A stretch of DNA of 5,811 bases. Source: Marinosulfonomonas sp. Lineage in GTDB: Bacteria; Pseudomonadota; Alphaproteobacteria; Rhodobacterales; Rhodobacteraceae. How positions within the stretch are numbered: the first letter of the stretch is position 1; every line of letters starts with the position of its first letter. This document shows positions 1-5,811 of the stretch, piece by piece. The position numbers and the translations under genes were made by a program. The notes under the pieces were generated by a model. The model was not told the origin of the DNA and ran no database searches. It saw nothing but the letters and a program-made list of their open reading frames with translations. The stretch lies in NCBI GenBank assembly GCA_026989405.1, contig JALSJL010000486.1, positions 1 to 5,811 of the forward strand. Direction: 5' to 3'.

Positions 1-148
1 ATATCTGGCGCTCGGGGCCTGGGTCGGGGGGCATGCGGTTGTCGATCGGGATCTGAACACGCTGCATGTGTTTACCGGCTTGCCGGTGGCCGGGATTGCA
101 CCGCGGAGAAAACAGTTTTTCCGCCTGGGGCTTGCGACAGACCATTGA
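1..148 (+). CDS. C-terminal end of an unidentified protein (5' partial)
   Basis: The second reading frame is open from the left edge to a TGA at 146-148, giving 48 visible codons. The tail begins YLALGAWVGGHAVVDRDLNT and ends RKQFFRLGLATDH. Its first half is mildly hydrophobic (Leu, Gly, Ala, Val, Trp) and its end is basic. Codon third positions are mostly G or C, as in the neighbouring gene, which supports a real coding frame; the other + frames give less protein-like translations. I do not recognise the family and most of the protein lies outside the window. It ends 30 bases before the ABC-F ATPase on the same strand and in the same frame, so the two may share a transcript. Confidence 0.55.
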   Translation, partial: YLALGAWVGGHAVVDRDLNTLHVFTGLPVAGIAPRRKQFFRLGLATDH

Positions 149-163
149 CCTTGCTGGCATGCA

Positions 164-173
164 GCGCTAGCGC
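164..173. repeat. 10-bp perfect palindrome just before the uup start
   Basis: GCGCTAGCGC reads the same on both strands and ends five bases before the uup ATG, abutting the weak AGG that would serve as its Shine-Dalgarno. With no loop it would not make a good RNA hairpin, but it has the symmetry of a small dimeric protein site. Short GC palindromes are common in G/C-rich DNA, so chance is a fair explanation. Confidence 0.2.
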
Positions 174-178
174 AGGTC

Positions 179-2026
179 ATGGCCCGAATTCCGTTGCTGC
201 AACTGTCTGACGTATCGCTGGGATACGGGGGAAATCCGCTTTTCAGCGGGCTGCGCCTGATCGTGCAGCCCGAAGACCGGCTGGCGCTGGTGGGGCGCAA
301 CGGTTGCGGGAAATCGACTTTGCTGAAAGTCATGGCCGGGCAGGTGGAACCCGATGCGGGCGCGGTCATCACCTCGCCGGGCGCGAGCATCGGGTTCATG
401 GAGCAGGACCCGGACATGACGGGGTTTGACACTCTCGGGGCCTTTGCCGCACGCAATCTGGCGGATGGCGAAGACTACCGGGTCCGGATCGCGGCCGAAG
501 GTTTGAAGTTTGAGCCCGAGATGGCGGTTGCGACCGCCTCGGGGGGCGAAAGGCGCCGGGCGGCGCTGGCCGGCCTGCTGGCGCAAGCGCCCGAACTGAT
601 GCTTCTGGACGAGCCGACCAACCATCTGGATATCGAAGCGATTTCCTGGTTGGAAAACCACCTGCAGAAAAGCCCGAGCGCTTTTGTTGTCATCAGTCAC
701 GACCGGGCCTTCCTGCGCGCAACAACCCGATCCACACTTTGGCTGGACCGCGGCCAGCTGCGCCGCCACGACAAGGGCTTCGGCGAATTCGAAGCCTGGC
801 GTGACAAGCTGTGGGAGGAAGAGGATCAGACCCGCCACAAGCTGAACCGCAAGATCAAGTCGGAAGCCAGATGGGCGGTCGAAGGGATATCGGCCCGGCG
901 AAAACGCAACCAGGGCCGCTTGCGCGCGCTTGCCGATCTGCGCAGTCAGCGGCGCGACATGATCACGCGTCAGGGCCGGGCAGGGATGGTGCTGGATGCC
1001 GGTCAGAAATCGGGCAAACTGGTCATCGAGGCGCAAGAGATTTTCAAGAGTTTTGACGGGCGCCCGATCATTTCCGGCTTTTCCACGAGAATCCTGCGCG
1101 GCGACCGGGTTGCGCTTGTCGGCCCGAACGGGGCCGGCAAGACGACTCTGCTCAAGATCCTCATCAAGAAACTTGCCCCCGACAAGGGAACTGTCCGGTT
1201 GGGCACCAACCTCGTGATCGCGCAATTCGACCAGAACCGGAGCGGTCTGAACGAAAACGCAAGCCTGTGGGACAATCTGGTTTCCGACCCCGACATGCGG
1301 GTTTCGGGCCAGGCCGATCAGGTCATGGTGCGTGGTCAGCCGCGCCATGTGGTCGGTTATCTGAAAGAGTTCCTGTTCGACGAAGAACAGGCGCGCGCCC
1401 CGGTCAGATCGCTTTCGGGCGGTGAAAAGTCACGCCTGCTCCTGGCCCGCCTGATGGCGCGTGAAAGCAACCTGCTCGTGCTGGACGAGCCGACCAACGA
1501 TCTGGACGTGGAAACACTGGACCTGCTGCAGGAACTTCTGGCCAACTATGACGGGACCGCGCTTATCGTCAGCCATGACCGCGATTTTCTGGACCGGACG
1601 GCAACGGTCACGCTGGCCATGGAGGGCGATGGGACCGTTGCGACCTATGCCGGCGGCTGGAGCGACTATCGCGCCCAGAGAACCGGGCCACCAAAGGCCG
1701 CACCGGGTTGCGCAAAGTCACGGGGACAAAAAAAGCCGGGACCGCAACAAAAGCCGGCACAAGCCCCCGAAGCCGCGCCGCGACTTTCGTTTACGCAAGC
1801 ACATCGGCTGAAGGAATTGCCCGATGAGATCGCGAGACTCGAGGCTGAAATCGCCAAGCTGAGCGAGGCCCTGTCGCAGGGCGATCTGTATTCCAGCGAC
1901 CCGGCCAGGTTCCAGCGTTTCAGCAATGCCCTGTCGCAACGCCAACGGGCTCTGGACGCCGCGGAAGCGGAATGGCTCGACCTTGAAGAACGCGCCGAAC
2001 AGGCCGCCGGGCGCGAAAAGCCGTAG
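179..2026 (+). CDS. uup: ABC-F family ATPase, Uup type
   Basis: A complete 615-residue soluble protein with two ABC ATPase domains and no membrane segments, as in the ABC-F group that acts on ribosomes; Uup is also linked to precise transposon excision and branched-DNA intermediates. Domain 1 has Walker A GRNGCGKST (about 39-47), signature SGGER (121-125), Walker B LMLLDEPTNHLD (140-151) and switch SHDR (173-176). Domain 2 has GPNGAGKTT (315-323), LSGGEK (412-417), LLVLDEPTNDLD (432-443) and SHDR (465-468). Both catalytic Glu residues are kept. The linker carries the basic ARRKRNQGRLRAL motif (239-251), typical of Uup. A Pro/Lys/Gln-rich stretch (about 503-535) leads to a charged C-terminal coiled coil (about 540-612), the Uup DNA-binding-type domain that EttA lacks. 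ATG 179 is the only ATG between the in-frame stop at 146-148 and the first domain; its Shine-Dalgarno (AGG, 174-176) is weak and close. Function is family-based. Confidence 0.93.
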   Translation: MARIPLLQLSDVSLGYGGNPLFSGLRLIVQPEDRLALVGRNGCGKSTLLKVMAGQVEPDAGAVITSPGASIGFMEQDPDMTGFDTLGAFAARNLADGEDYRVRIAAEGLKFEPEMAVATASGGERRRAALAGLLAQAPELMLLDEPTNHLDIEAISWLENHLQKSPSAFVVISHDRAFLRATTRSTLWLDRGQLRRHDKGFGEFEAWRDKLWEEEDQTRHKLNRKIKSEARWAVEGISARRKRNQGRLRALADLRSQRRDMITRQGRAGMVLDAGQKSGKLVIEAQEIFKSFDGRPIISGFSTRILRGDRVALVGPNGAGKTTLLKILIKKLAPDKGTVRLGTNLVIAQFDQNRSGLNENASLWDNLVSDPDMRVSGQADQVMVRGQPRHVVGYLKEFLFDEEQARAPVRSLSGGEKSRLLLARLMARESNLLVLDEPTNDLDVETLDLLQELLANYDGTALIVSHDRDFLDRTATVTLAMEGDGTVATYAGGWSDYRAQRTGPPKAAPGCAKSRGQKKPGPQQKPAQAPEAAPRLSFTQAHRLKELPDEIARLEAEIAKLSEALSQGDLYSSDPARFQRFSNALSQRQRALDAAEAEWLDLEERAEQAAGREKP

Positions 2027-2030
2027 ATGC

Positions 2031-3569
2031 TCAGGGGGGCAGCCGGATCGGGAAACGATCTCTGAGCGCACCGTCGAGCGCCGGATCAAACTGCGCCGCA
2101 GACGGTTCGGCAAGGATTTTTCGTTTGCGCAAACTTGCCCGTGCGATCAGGTCCGGGCGACCGTTTTCATCCCATTCCCTGGGCGAAGACCTGTCGGCGA
2201 ACTGCGGATAGACATACTCCGTTTCCATAAGCTCCAGTGTTTGCGCCTGGCCAAGATAATGCCCGGGTCCGTGCAGGCAGACCTCGGCCAGGGCATCGAG
2301 CGCCAGCGTTTCGTCATTCACTTCGATGCCGCGCACGCAGCGCAGGGTCTGGCCGATCATGTCGTCGGCCAGGATCAGGCTTTCATGACAAAACCCCAGC
2401 AGAGATGCGTGCATTCCGGCGGCTTCGTAAACCATGTTCAGGCCGGCCAGGCCGGCCATGACCGCCGAGGTGGCCTGTTCCCATCCGGCCTGCATGTCGG
2501 GCAGTTTTGCGTCGCTGAACCCGGCCGCGGCCGAGCCCGGGAAGCCATAGAACTGATGCATCTGCGCGCAACCGGCGTTGAGCAGGGCCTGTTCGCCGGA
2601 CCCGCCCGACATCGCCCCGGTCCGCAGGTCCGACACAAACGGCCAGGTTCCGAATATGAACGGATGGCCCGGAGATATAGCGTCGATGTAGAACACGCCG
2701 GCGAGGCATTCGGCCACGGCCTGGACAATGGCGCCGGCCAGCGACGCCGGCGCAGTGGCCCCGGCCTGGCCCGCCGACAGCAAAAGCACCGGCATGCCGG
2801 CCCGCACGCAGTATTCCAGCGTTTCGCAGCTTTCGGTTGCAAATTTCATCGGCGGCACCACGAAGCAGTTCGAACAGGAGACGAAGGGGCGCGCGCGCCA
2901 TTTGTCCTCACTACCGGCAACCATATGCAGAAACGAGACGATCCCCGGGGCGAATCCGGGTTCCGAGATCGAGGTGCCGATGTGCTTGGTTGTCCCCGAG
3001 CAACAGGCGTAAACCGTGTTCAGGTCCATTTCGAAATTGTCGATGATGTCCCGGGCCACCATCGGTCGCTGGAAAAAGTGAATGTTGTCGAGCGTGTCGG
3101 CAATTCGCGCCGCGTCCTGAAGATCCTGTGCTGTCGATTCGCGGTAGGTGCCGGCTTCGACATCGACCACGTGAACCGCGGCCCCGCCTGTGCCGTAGTA
3201 AACGCGTTGCCCGCCCGGCTCGAGATCATTGCACCGATCGCGGCCATGGAGCACCAGATCCTTGCGCGGCCTTGCCAGCATGTCTTCGATCAGCGCCGCC
3301 GGAAAGCGCAGGCGAGCGTCGTCGCCCAGCCGGGCCCCGGCTGCGCACATGGCGTCGATGCCGGACCGGGGCGCATCGGCCAGCCCGATGTGTTCCAGCG
3401 CATGCAGGGCCGCGCGATGGATCGCCTCCAGGTCGGGGCGGCTCAGCACCTGCAAGGTGCCGCCGGACAGGCCGCCTTGAACGGGCCGTTTCGCAGTTTC
3501 CAGCGGGGCTGCGCGCAGCGCGCGGCGGGCGGCGCGGCCTCCGGTTCGGCGGGGTTTGGTCGTGGTCAT
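2031..3569 (-). CDS. MttB-family (trimethylamine methyltransferase-like) corrinoid methyltransferase, non-pyrrolysine type
   Basis: A complete 512-residue protein of the trimethylamine methyltransferase family (Pfam MTTB), which moves a methyl group from a quaternary or tertiary amine to a cognate corrinoid protein in the cytoplasm. The assignment rests on family-like blocks: a basic Arg/Ala-rich N-terminus; YYGTGGAAVHVVD (124-136); GSGEQALLNAGCAQMHQFYG (323-342), then FSDAKLPDMQAG (351-362); and LRCVRGIEVNDETLALD (409-425) with GPGHYLGQAQTL (434-445). The length fits the family. The frame has no internal TAG, so it is not the pyrrolysine form. Characterised non-pyrrolysine members act on glycine betaine (MtgB), proline betaine (MtpB), carnitine (MtcB) or gamma-butyrobetaine (MtyB); the substrate here cannot be assigned. 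The frame is open up to an ATG at 3680, but ATG 3569 is chosen because CGGAG lies six bases before it and the extra 37 residues are not family-like. No corrinoid protein gene is in view. Confidence 0.88.
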   Translation of the reverse strand: MTTTKPRRTGGRAARRALRAAPLETAKRPVQGGLSGGTLQVLSRPDLEAIHRAALHALEHIGLADAPRSGIDAMCAAGARLGDDARLRFPAALIEDMLARPRKDLVLHGRDRCNDLEPGGQRVYYGTGGAAVHVVDVEAGTYRESTAQDLQDAARIADTLDNIHFFQRPMVARDIIDNFEMDLNTVYACCSGTTKHIGTSISEPGFAPGIVSFLHMVAGSEDKWRARPFVSCSNCFVVPPMKFATESCETLEYCVRAGMPVLLLSAGQAGATAPASLAGAIVQAVAECLAGVFYIDAISPGHPFIFGTWPFVSDLRTGAMSGGSGEQALLNAGCAQMHQFYGFPGSAAAGFSDAKLPDMQAGWEQATSAVMAGLAGLNMVYEAAGMHASLLGFCHESLILADDMIGQTLRCVRGIEVNDETLALDALAEVCLHGPGHYLGQAQTLELMETEYVYPQFADRSSPREWDENGRPDLIARASLRKRKILAEPSAAQFDPALDGALRDRFPIRLPP

Positions 3570-3575
3570 CACAGT

Positions 3576-3580
3576 CTCCG
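3576..3580 (-). promoter_or_regulatory. Shine-Dalgarno of the mttB-like gene
   Basis: Read on the - strand, CGGAG is followed by six bases (ACTGTG) and then ATG at 3569. This sets the translation start 37 codons downstream of the longest possible frame, and shows the gene has its own ribosome entry site independent of the distant decarboxylase stop. Confidence 0.7.
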
Positions 3581-3592
3581 GTCTTGCAGGTT

Positions 3593-3721
3593 TCAACGCA
3601 ATTGCCGGAAAACAGGGCGCCCCCTTGCCGCATTGCCGCGCGCCGCACCGATTGTTCGCACGATCAGGATGATGAACCATTCATGGCGACGCAAAACAGA
3701 CTCCTTTACGGCCATCGTCAT
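3593..3721 (-). other. Short open frame (42 codons) in the decarboxylase-mttB gap; possible leader peptide or gene remnant
   Basis: On the - strand an ATG at 3721 (or a second at 3715) opens a frame ending in TGA at 3593-3595. It reads MTMAVKESVLRRHEWFIILI, then a basic Arg/Ala/Gly-rich tail. GGGA stands six bases before the second ATG, a usable but weak Shine-Dalgarno. Basic residues followed by a short hydrophobic run (WFIILIV) recall the first residues of an inner-membrane permease, after which the sequence loses any membrane character. That pattern would fit a decayed gene start, but the match is an impression from memory and 42 open codons can arise by chance in G/C-rich DNA. The frame overlaps one arm of the inverted repeat at 3688-3756. 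Confidence 0.15.
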
Positions 3722-3756
3722 TCCCGAATGTCCGGGAGGTCTGGTCTGTTTGCGTC
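3688..3756 (-). repeat. Imperfect inverted repeat with inner hairpin in the decarboxylase-mttB gap
   Basis: On the + strand, GACGCAAAACAGA (3688-3700) is mirrored by TCTGTTTGCGTC (3745-3756): twelve pairs with one bulged base. The 44-base interval contains a second inverted pair, TCCCG (3722-3726) and CGGGA (3733-3737), with a six-base loop. In the - strand transcript this folds as a long stem capped by a small hairpin. A competing pairing is possible because AGACCTCC can also pair with GGAGTCT. It starts 23 bases after the decarboxylase stop codon. No T-run follows on the - strand, so it is not a standard intrinsic terminator; a processing or mRNA-stabilising structure, an attenuator-like element or a protein-binding site are all possible. 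Confidence 0.55.
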
Positions 3757-3779
3757 AGAATGTCGTTTTTGGGCCGCCG

Positions 3780-5159
3780 TCAGGTCAGATCACGCAGCAC
3801 ATCGAGCACGACGCGCACATCGGCGCGTGTGCAGTCGAACTGACCGACCTGGACCCGGATGACAAAACGGCCGTCGTGGCGTGTCTGGGTCAGGTAGATC
3901 CGTCCGTCATTATTGATTCGCCGCAACAGCTGTTCGGTTTGCGCATCGTTTTTCCAGGCGAAGGTGAACAGCGAAAGTATCGGCCCGGTGACAATCTCGA
4001 AGTCCGGCATCTGCGCAATATCGCGTGCCAGTTCCCGGGACCAGGCGACATGGTTGCGAATGCGCGTGCGCAGGCCTTCCAGCCCGTAGGCCCGCAGCAG
4101 GAACCACAGTTTCAACGCGCGGAACCGGCGGCCAAGCGGAACGGTCCATTCGTTGAAATTGGTGATTTCATCCTGGCCAAGCGTGCGCAGATACTCCGGT
4201 CGCAGACCAAGCGTTCTGACTTGTTCGGCCGGATCGCGCAGGAACTGTACCGCGCAGTCAAACTGTGCGCCCAGCCATTTGTGGGGGTTGAACACAACGC
4301 TGTCGGCGTCATCGACCCCGGCCCACAAATCGCGAAACTCGGGGCAGATCATGGCCGATCCCGCCCATGCCGCATCGACATGGACATACAGGTCATGTGC
4401 ACGGGCCACCGCGATGCACTCGGCAATCCGGTCCATTGCTCCAACCGATGTCCCGCCGGTGCAAAGGATGACACCGGCCGGCACGAAATTGTTCGATTTG
4501 TCCTGGCGGATCGCAGCATCAAGCGCTTCCGGCCGCATCGAAAGCGTTGCATCTGTTGCAATCTTGCAAATATTGTCCTGGCCAATTCCGGCGATTCTTG
4601 CCGATTTGTCGATCGAGGAATGGGTTTGCTCGGACGCGTAGATGCGCAGGGTGGGCAGGGTTGAAAGCCCCTTCTGGTTGCCTTGCCATCCCAGGGCACG
4701 TTCGCGCATCGTCAAGATCGCGCTCAGCGTGGCGGTGGTGGCACTGTCATGGATCGTGCCGGCAAAACTGTCGGCAAGGCCCAGGGCCTCTCGCAACCAG
4801 ATGACCATGACCTGTTCCAGTTCGGTCGCGGCAGGTGCGGTTTCCCAAAGCATCGCCTGCACGGCCATGCCCGAGATCAGCTGCTCGGCCAAGACCGATG
4901 CCGGGGCGGCGTTGGCGGGAAAATAGGCGAAGAACCGGGGATGCTGCCAGTGTGTCATTGCCGGGGGAATGATGTTCTTAAAATCGCGAAAAATCTCTTC
5001 CATCGGCTCCGGTGTTTCCGGCGCCATCGGCGGGAGGGCGGCGATGACTTCGCCGGGGGCAACATTTGCCCGAACGGGCCGGTCTCGCAGCCCGGAGCGG
5101 TAGTCATGAACCCAGTCAGCTGCGCGTTTCGACCAGGTTCGCAATTCATTCAGGTTCAT
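3780..5159 (-). CDS. PLP-dependent group II decarboxylase, aromatic L-amino-acid decarboxylase type
   Basis: A complete 459-residue cytoplasmic fold-type I PLP enzyme expected to release CO2 from an aromatic L-amino acid (Trp, Tyr, Phe or Dopa), giving the amine. The substrate loop HWQHPRFFAYFPAN (70-83) matches the family. The ring-stacking His is His180 (in QTHSS), the Asp contacting the PLP ring nitrogen is Asp262 (VDAAWAGSA), and the Schiff-base Lys is Lys294 (NPHKW). The mobile-loop Tyr is Tyr323 (PEYLRT), 29 residues after the Lys, the same spacing as Lys303 and Tyr332 of human AADC. Keeping His and Tyr favours decarboxylation over the aldehyde-synthase variants of the family. PLGRRFRALKLWF (341-353) is another family block. 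The phosphate-side motif reads GTIHDSATTATL (134-145), a bacterial form unlike the animal enzymes. ATG 5159 gives a family-length N-terminus. It lies 51 bases after the aminotransferase, probably in one operon. The amino-acid preference cannot be read. Confidence 0.9.
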   Translation of the reverse strand: MNLNELRTWSKRAADWVHDYRSGLRDRPVRANVAPGEVIAALPPMAPETPEPMEEIFRDFKNIIPPAMTHWQHPRFFAYFPANAAPASVLAEQLISGMAVQAMLWETAPAATELEQVMVIWLREALGLADSFAGTIHDSATTATLSAILTMRERALGWQGNQKGLSTLPTLRIYASEQTHSSIDKSARIAGIGQDNICKIATDATLSMRPEALDAAIRQDKSNNFVPAGVILCTGGTSVGAMDRIAECIAVARAHDLYVHVDAAWAGSAMICPEFRDLWAGVDDADSVVFNPHKWLGAQFDCAVQFLRDPAEQVRTLGLRPEYLRTLGQDEITNFNEWTVPLGRRFRALKLWFLLRAYGLEGLRTRIRNHVAWSRELARDIAQMPDFEIVTGPILSLFTFAWKNDAQTEQLLRRINNDGRIYLTQTRHDGRFVIRVQVGQFDCTRADVRVVLDVLRDLT

Positions 5160-5171
5160 GGTGTTGTCGTG

Positions 5172-5179
5172 CCTTTCCT
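5172..5179 (-). promoter_or_regulatory. Likely ribosome binding site of the decarboxylase gene
   Basis: AGGAAAGG on the - strand is the only purine-rich Shine-Dalgarno-like stretch close upstream of the ATG at 5159. Twelve bases separate it from the start, slightly longer than usual, so initiation may be modest. It sits in the 51-base spacer after the aminotransferase stop codon, in which I see no promoter or terminator. Confidence 0.45.
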
Positions 5180-5210
5180 GTGTGGGAGAGCCGGGGCCTG
5201 CGTGTCTGGT

Positions 5211-5811
5211 TCACTGGACCATCCGAGCCGCAAAATCCAGCACTTGTCCAAGGGCGTTTTCGAAAACCGGATCGTCAACGGTCATTGCCACGCGCACATG
5301 GCCCGCCGCCGCGCGGCCAAAGCTTTCGCCGGGCATGACCGCGATGGTCCGGGTGTCCAGCAGGGCCTGGGCAAAATCAAACCCGCTCATTCCGGTTCTG
5401 CGGATGTCGAGCATCAGATACATCGCCCCCTGGGCCGGCACCATCTGAACGACATTCTGGCGCGCGACAAGCCGCGTGGCGATGTCCCGGCGCCGGCGAA
5501 ACGGGGCGGCAATCCGGGCTTCCAGGTCGGGGCCGGCCTGCAGGGCCCACAATGCCGCATCCTGGATGAACCCGGCAACGCCGTAGGTCGTGTTGGTCGA
5601 CAGGTTGATCAGGTTTTCGACAACGCTCACGGGACCGATGATCCAGCCCACCCGGCTGCCGGTCATGGCATGGCTCTTGGACATCGACCCGACAACCAGC
5701 GTGCGCTCTTGCATGCCGGCAAGGCTGCGCGGCGACACATGGGCGCCGTCCCATACCTGCGTGTCGTAGACTTCATCCGAAATCAGCCACAGGTCGTCGG
5801 CCAGGCAGGCT
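5211..5811 (-). CDS. Class I/II PLP aminotransferase, AruH-like (N-terminal half outside the window)
   Basis: The C-terminal 199 codons of a fold-type I aminotransferase; the gene runs off the right edge, and with a usual family length near 390-400 about half is visible. Numbering from the first visible codon, SDEVY (11-15) supplies the Asp that holds the PLP ring nitrogen and the Tyr that contacts the ring oxygen. SMSKSHAMTG (42-51) carries the Schiff-base Lys45 (codon 5676-5678). Arg53, eight residues later, is placed to bind the PLP phosphate. GHVRVAM holds the Arg (about 173) expected to bind the substrate carboxylate. From memory the region resembles arginine:pyruvate transaminase AruH (SKSHAMTG, FIQDAA, RRRRD, GESFG blocks), but substrate cannot be fixed on that basis. 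Ser52 stands where related enzymes usually have Trp (MTGWR). It is the promoter-proximal gene of those visible on this strand, and its start and control region are not in view. Confidence 0.9.
   Translation of the reverse strand, partial: ACLADDLWLISDEVYDTQVWDGAHVSPRSLAGMQERTLVVGSMSKSHAMTGSRVGWIIGPVSVVENLINLSTNTTYGVAGFIQDAALWALQAGPDLEARIAAPFRRRRDIATRLVARQNVVQMVPAQGAMYLMLDIRRTGMSGFDFAQALLDTRTIAVMPGESFGRAAAGHVRVAMTVDDPVFENALGQVLDFAARMVQ

Larger units (their letters stand above)
3570..3779. other. 210-base non-coding gap between decarboxylase and mttB-like genes
   Basis: Apart from the inverted repeat, the short open frame and the mttB Shine-Dalgarno listed separately, this stretch contains an 8-bp palindrome GGGCGCCC (3615-3622) and a run of GCCGC units (about 3628-3645). 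I found no convincing -35/-10 pair for a sigma-70 promoter on the - strand and no cobalamin-riboswitch box, although a corrinoid-dependent gene lies just downstream. The gap is clearly longer than the 51 bases separating the two upstream genes, so separate control of mttB is plausible. Confidence 0.5.

Noticed and set aside
145..173. A sigma-70 promoter for uup: TTGACC (145-150), 17 bases, then TAGCGC (168-173).
   Set aside because: The -35 is good, but the -10 is poor, and transcription would start at about the ATG itself, leaving no leader. G/C-rich DNA gives such matches by chance.
167..1348. A 393-codon open frame on the - strand opposite uup.
   Set aside because: Antisense shadow of the ABC-F gene. 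The sense strand carries both sets of Walker and signature motifs, and the antisense translation has no recognisable domain.
3570..3680. A longer start for the mttB-like gene at ATG 3680.
   Set aside because: The added 37 residues do not look like the family N-terminus and no Shine-Dalgarno lies at a proper distance, whereas ATG 3569 has CGGAG six bases upstream.
3700..3770. Intrinsic terminator for the decarboxylase transcript.
   Set aside because: The stem is long, but no T-run follows on the - strand. The only T-run (3766-3770) lies downstream on the + strand, where no gene is being terminated.
3570..3779. A cobalamin or SAM riboswitch controlling the corrinoid-dependent methyltransferase.
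   Set aside because: I looked for a B12-box-like motif and a SAM-II-like arrangement on the - strand and saw neither. The structure present is a simple long stem.
1926..4664. A 912-codon open frame on the + strand spanning the end of uup, all of the mttB-like gene and part of the decarboxylase.
   Set aside because: It is codon-for-codon antisense to the two - strand genes, which share one frame. It stays open because their codons TTA, CTA and TCA (which would read as stops) are rare in this G/C-rich DNA. Its translation is Arg/Gly/His/Gln-rich and resembles no protein, while the - strand frames carry clear family motifs.
5211..5811. An arginine transaminase pathway pair (AruH with AruI).
   Set aside because: AruI is a thiamine-diphosphate 2-ketoarginine decarboxylase. 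The decarboxylase here is a PLP enzyme of the aromatic amino-acid type, so this is not the known AruH-AruI pair.

Overview
The window is G/C-rich chromosomal DNA (GC not computed). Its codon choice and protein style suggest an alphaproteobacterium, probably a Rhodobacterales/Roseobacter-group member. That placement is inferred from a Uup-type ABC-F ATPase and a non-pyrrolysine MttB-family methyltransferase of the kind common in that group; no rRNA or other taxonomic marker is present. I see no tRNA, rRNA, CRISPR array, insertion sequence or phage gene.

The left part is on the + strand. The last 48 codons of an unidentified protein (1-148) are followed after 30 bases by a complete uup-type ABC-F ATPase (179-2026). 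The rest lies on the - strand and is read right to left: a class I/II aminotransferase cut by the right edge (5211-5811), an aromatic-amino-acid-type PLP decarboxylase (3780-5159), and an MttB-family methyltransferase (2031-3569). The + and - blocks converge tail to tail with four bases between the two stop codons.

The aminotransferase and decarboxylase are 51 bases apart and probably co-transcribed. A 210-base gap separates the decarboxylase from the mttB-like gene. This gap holds a long imperfect inverted repeat and a short open frame that may be a leader or a gene remnant; mttB has its own good Shine-Dalgarno. mttB could therefore be separately controlled, or modulated within one operon.

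Taken together, the - strand genes look like an amine or amino-acid catabolic locus: a transaminase resembling AruH, a decarboxylase keeping all the key residues of the aromatic L-amino-acid decarboxylase family, and a corrinoid-dependent demethylase-type enzyme. A working idea is breakdown of an N-methylated amino acid or its amine. The substrate is not readable from sequence, and no corrinoid protein or reductive activator is in view. Uup is a housekeeping translation/genome-maintenance factor with no evident link to this pathway.
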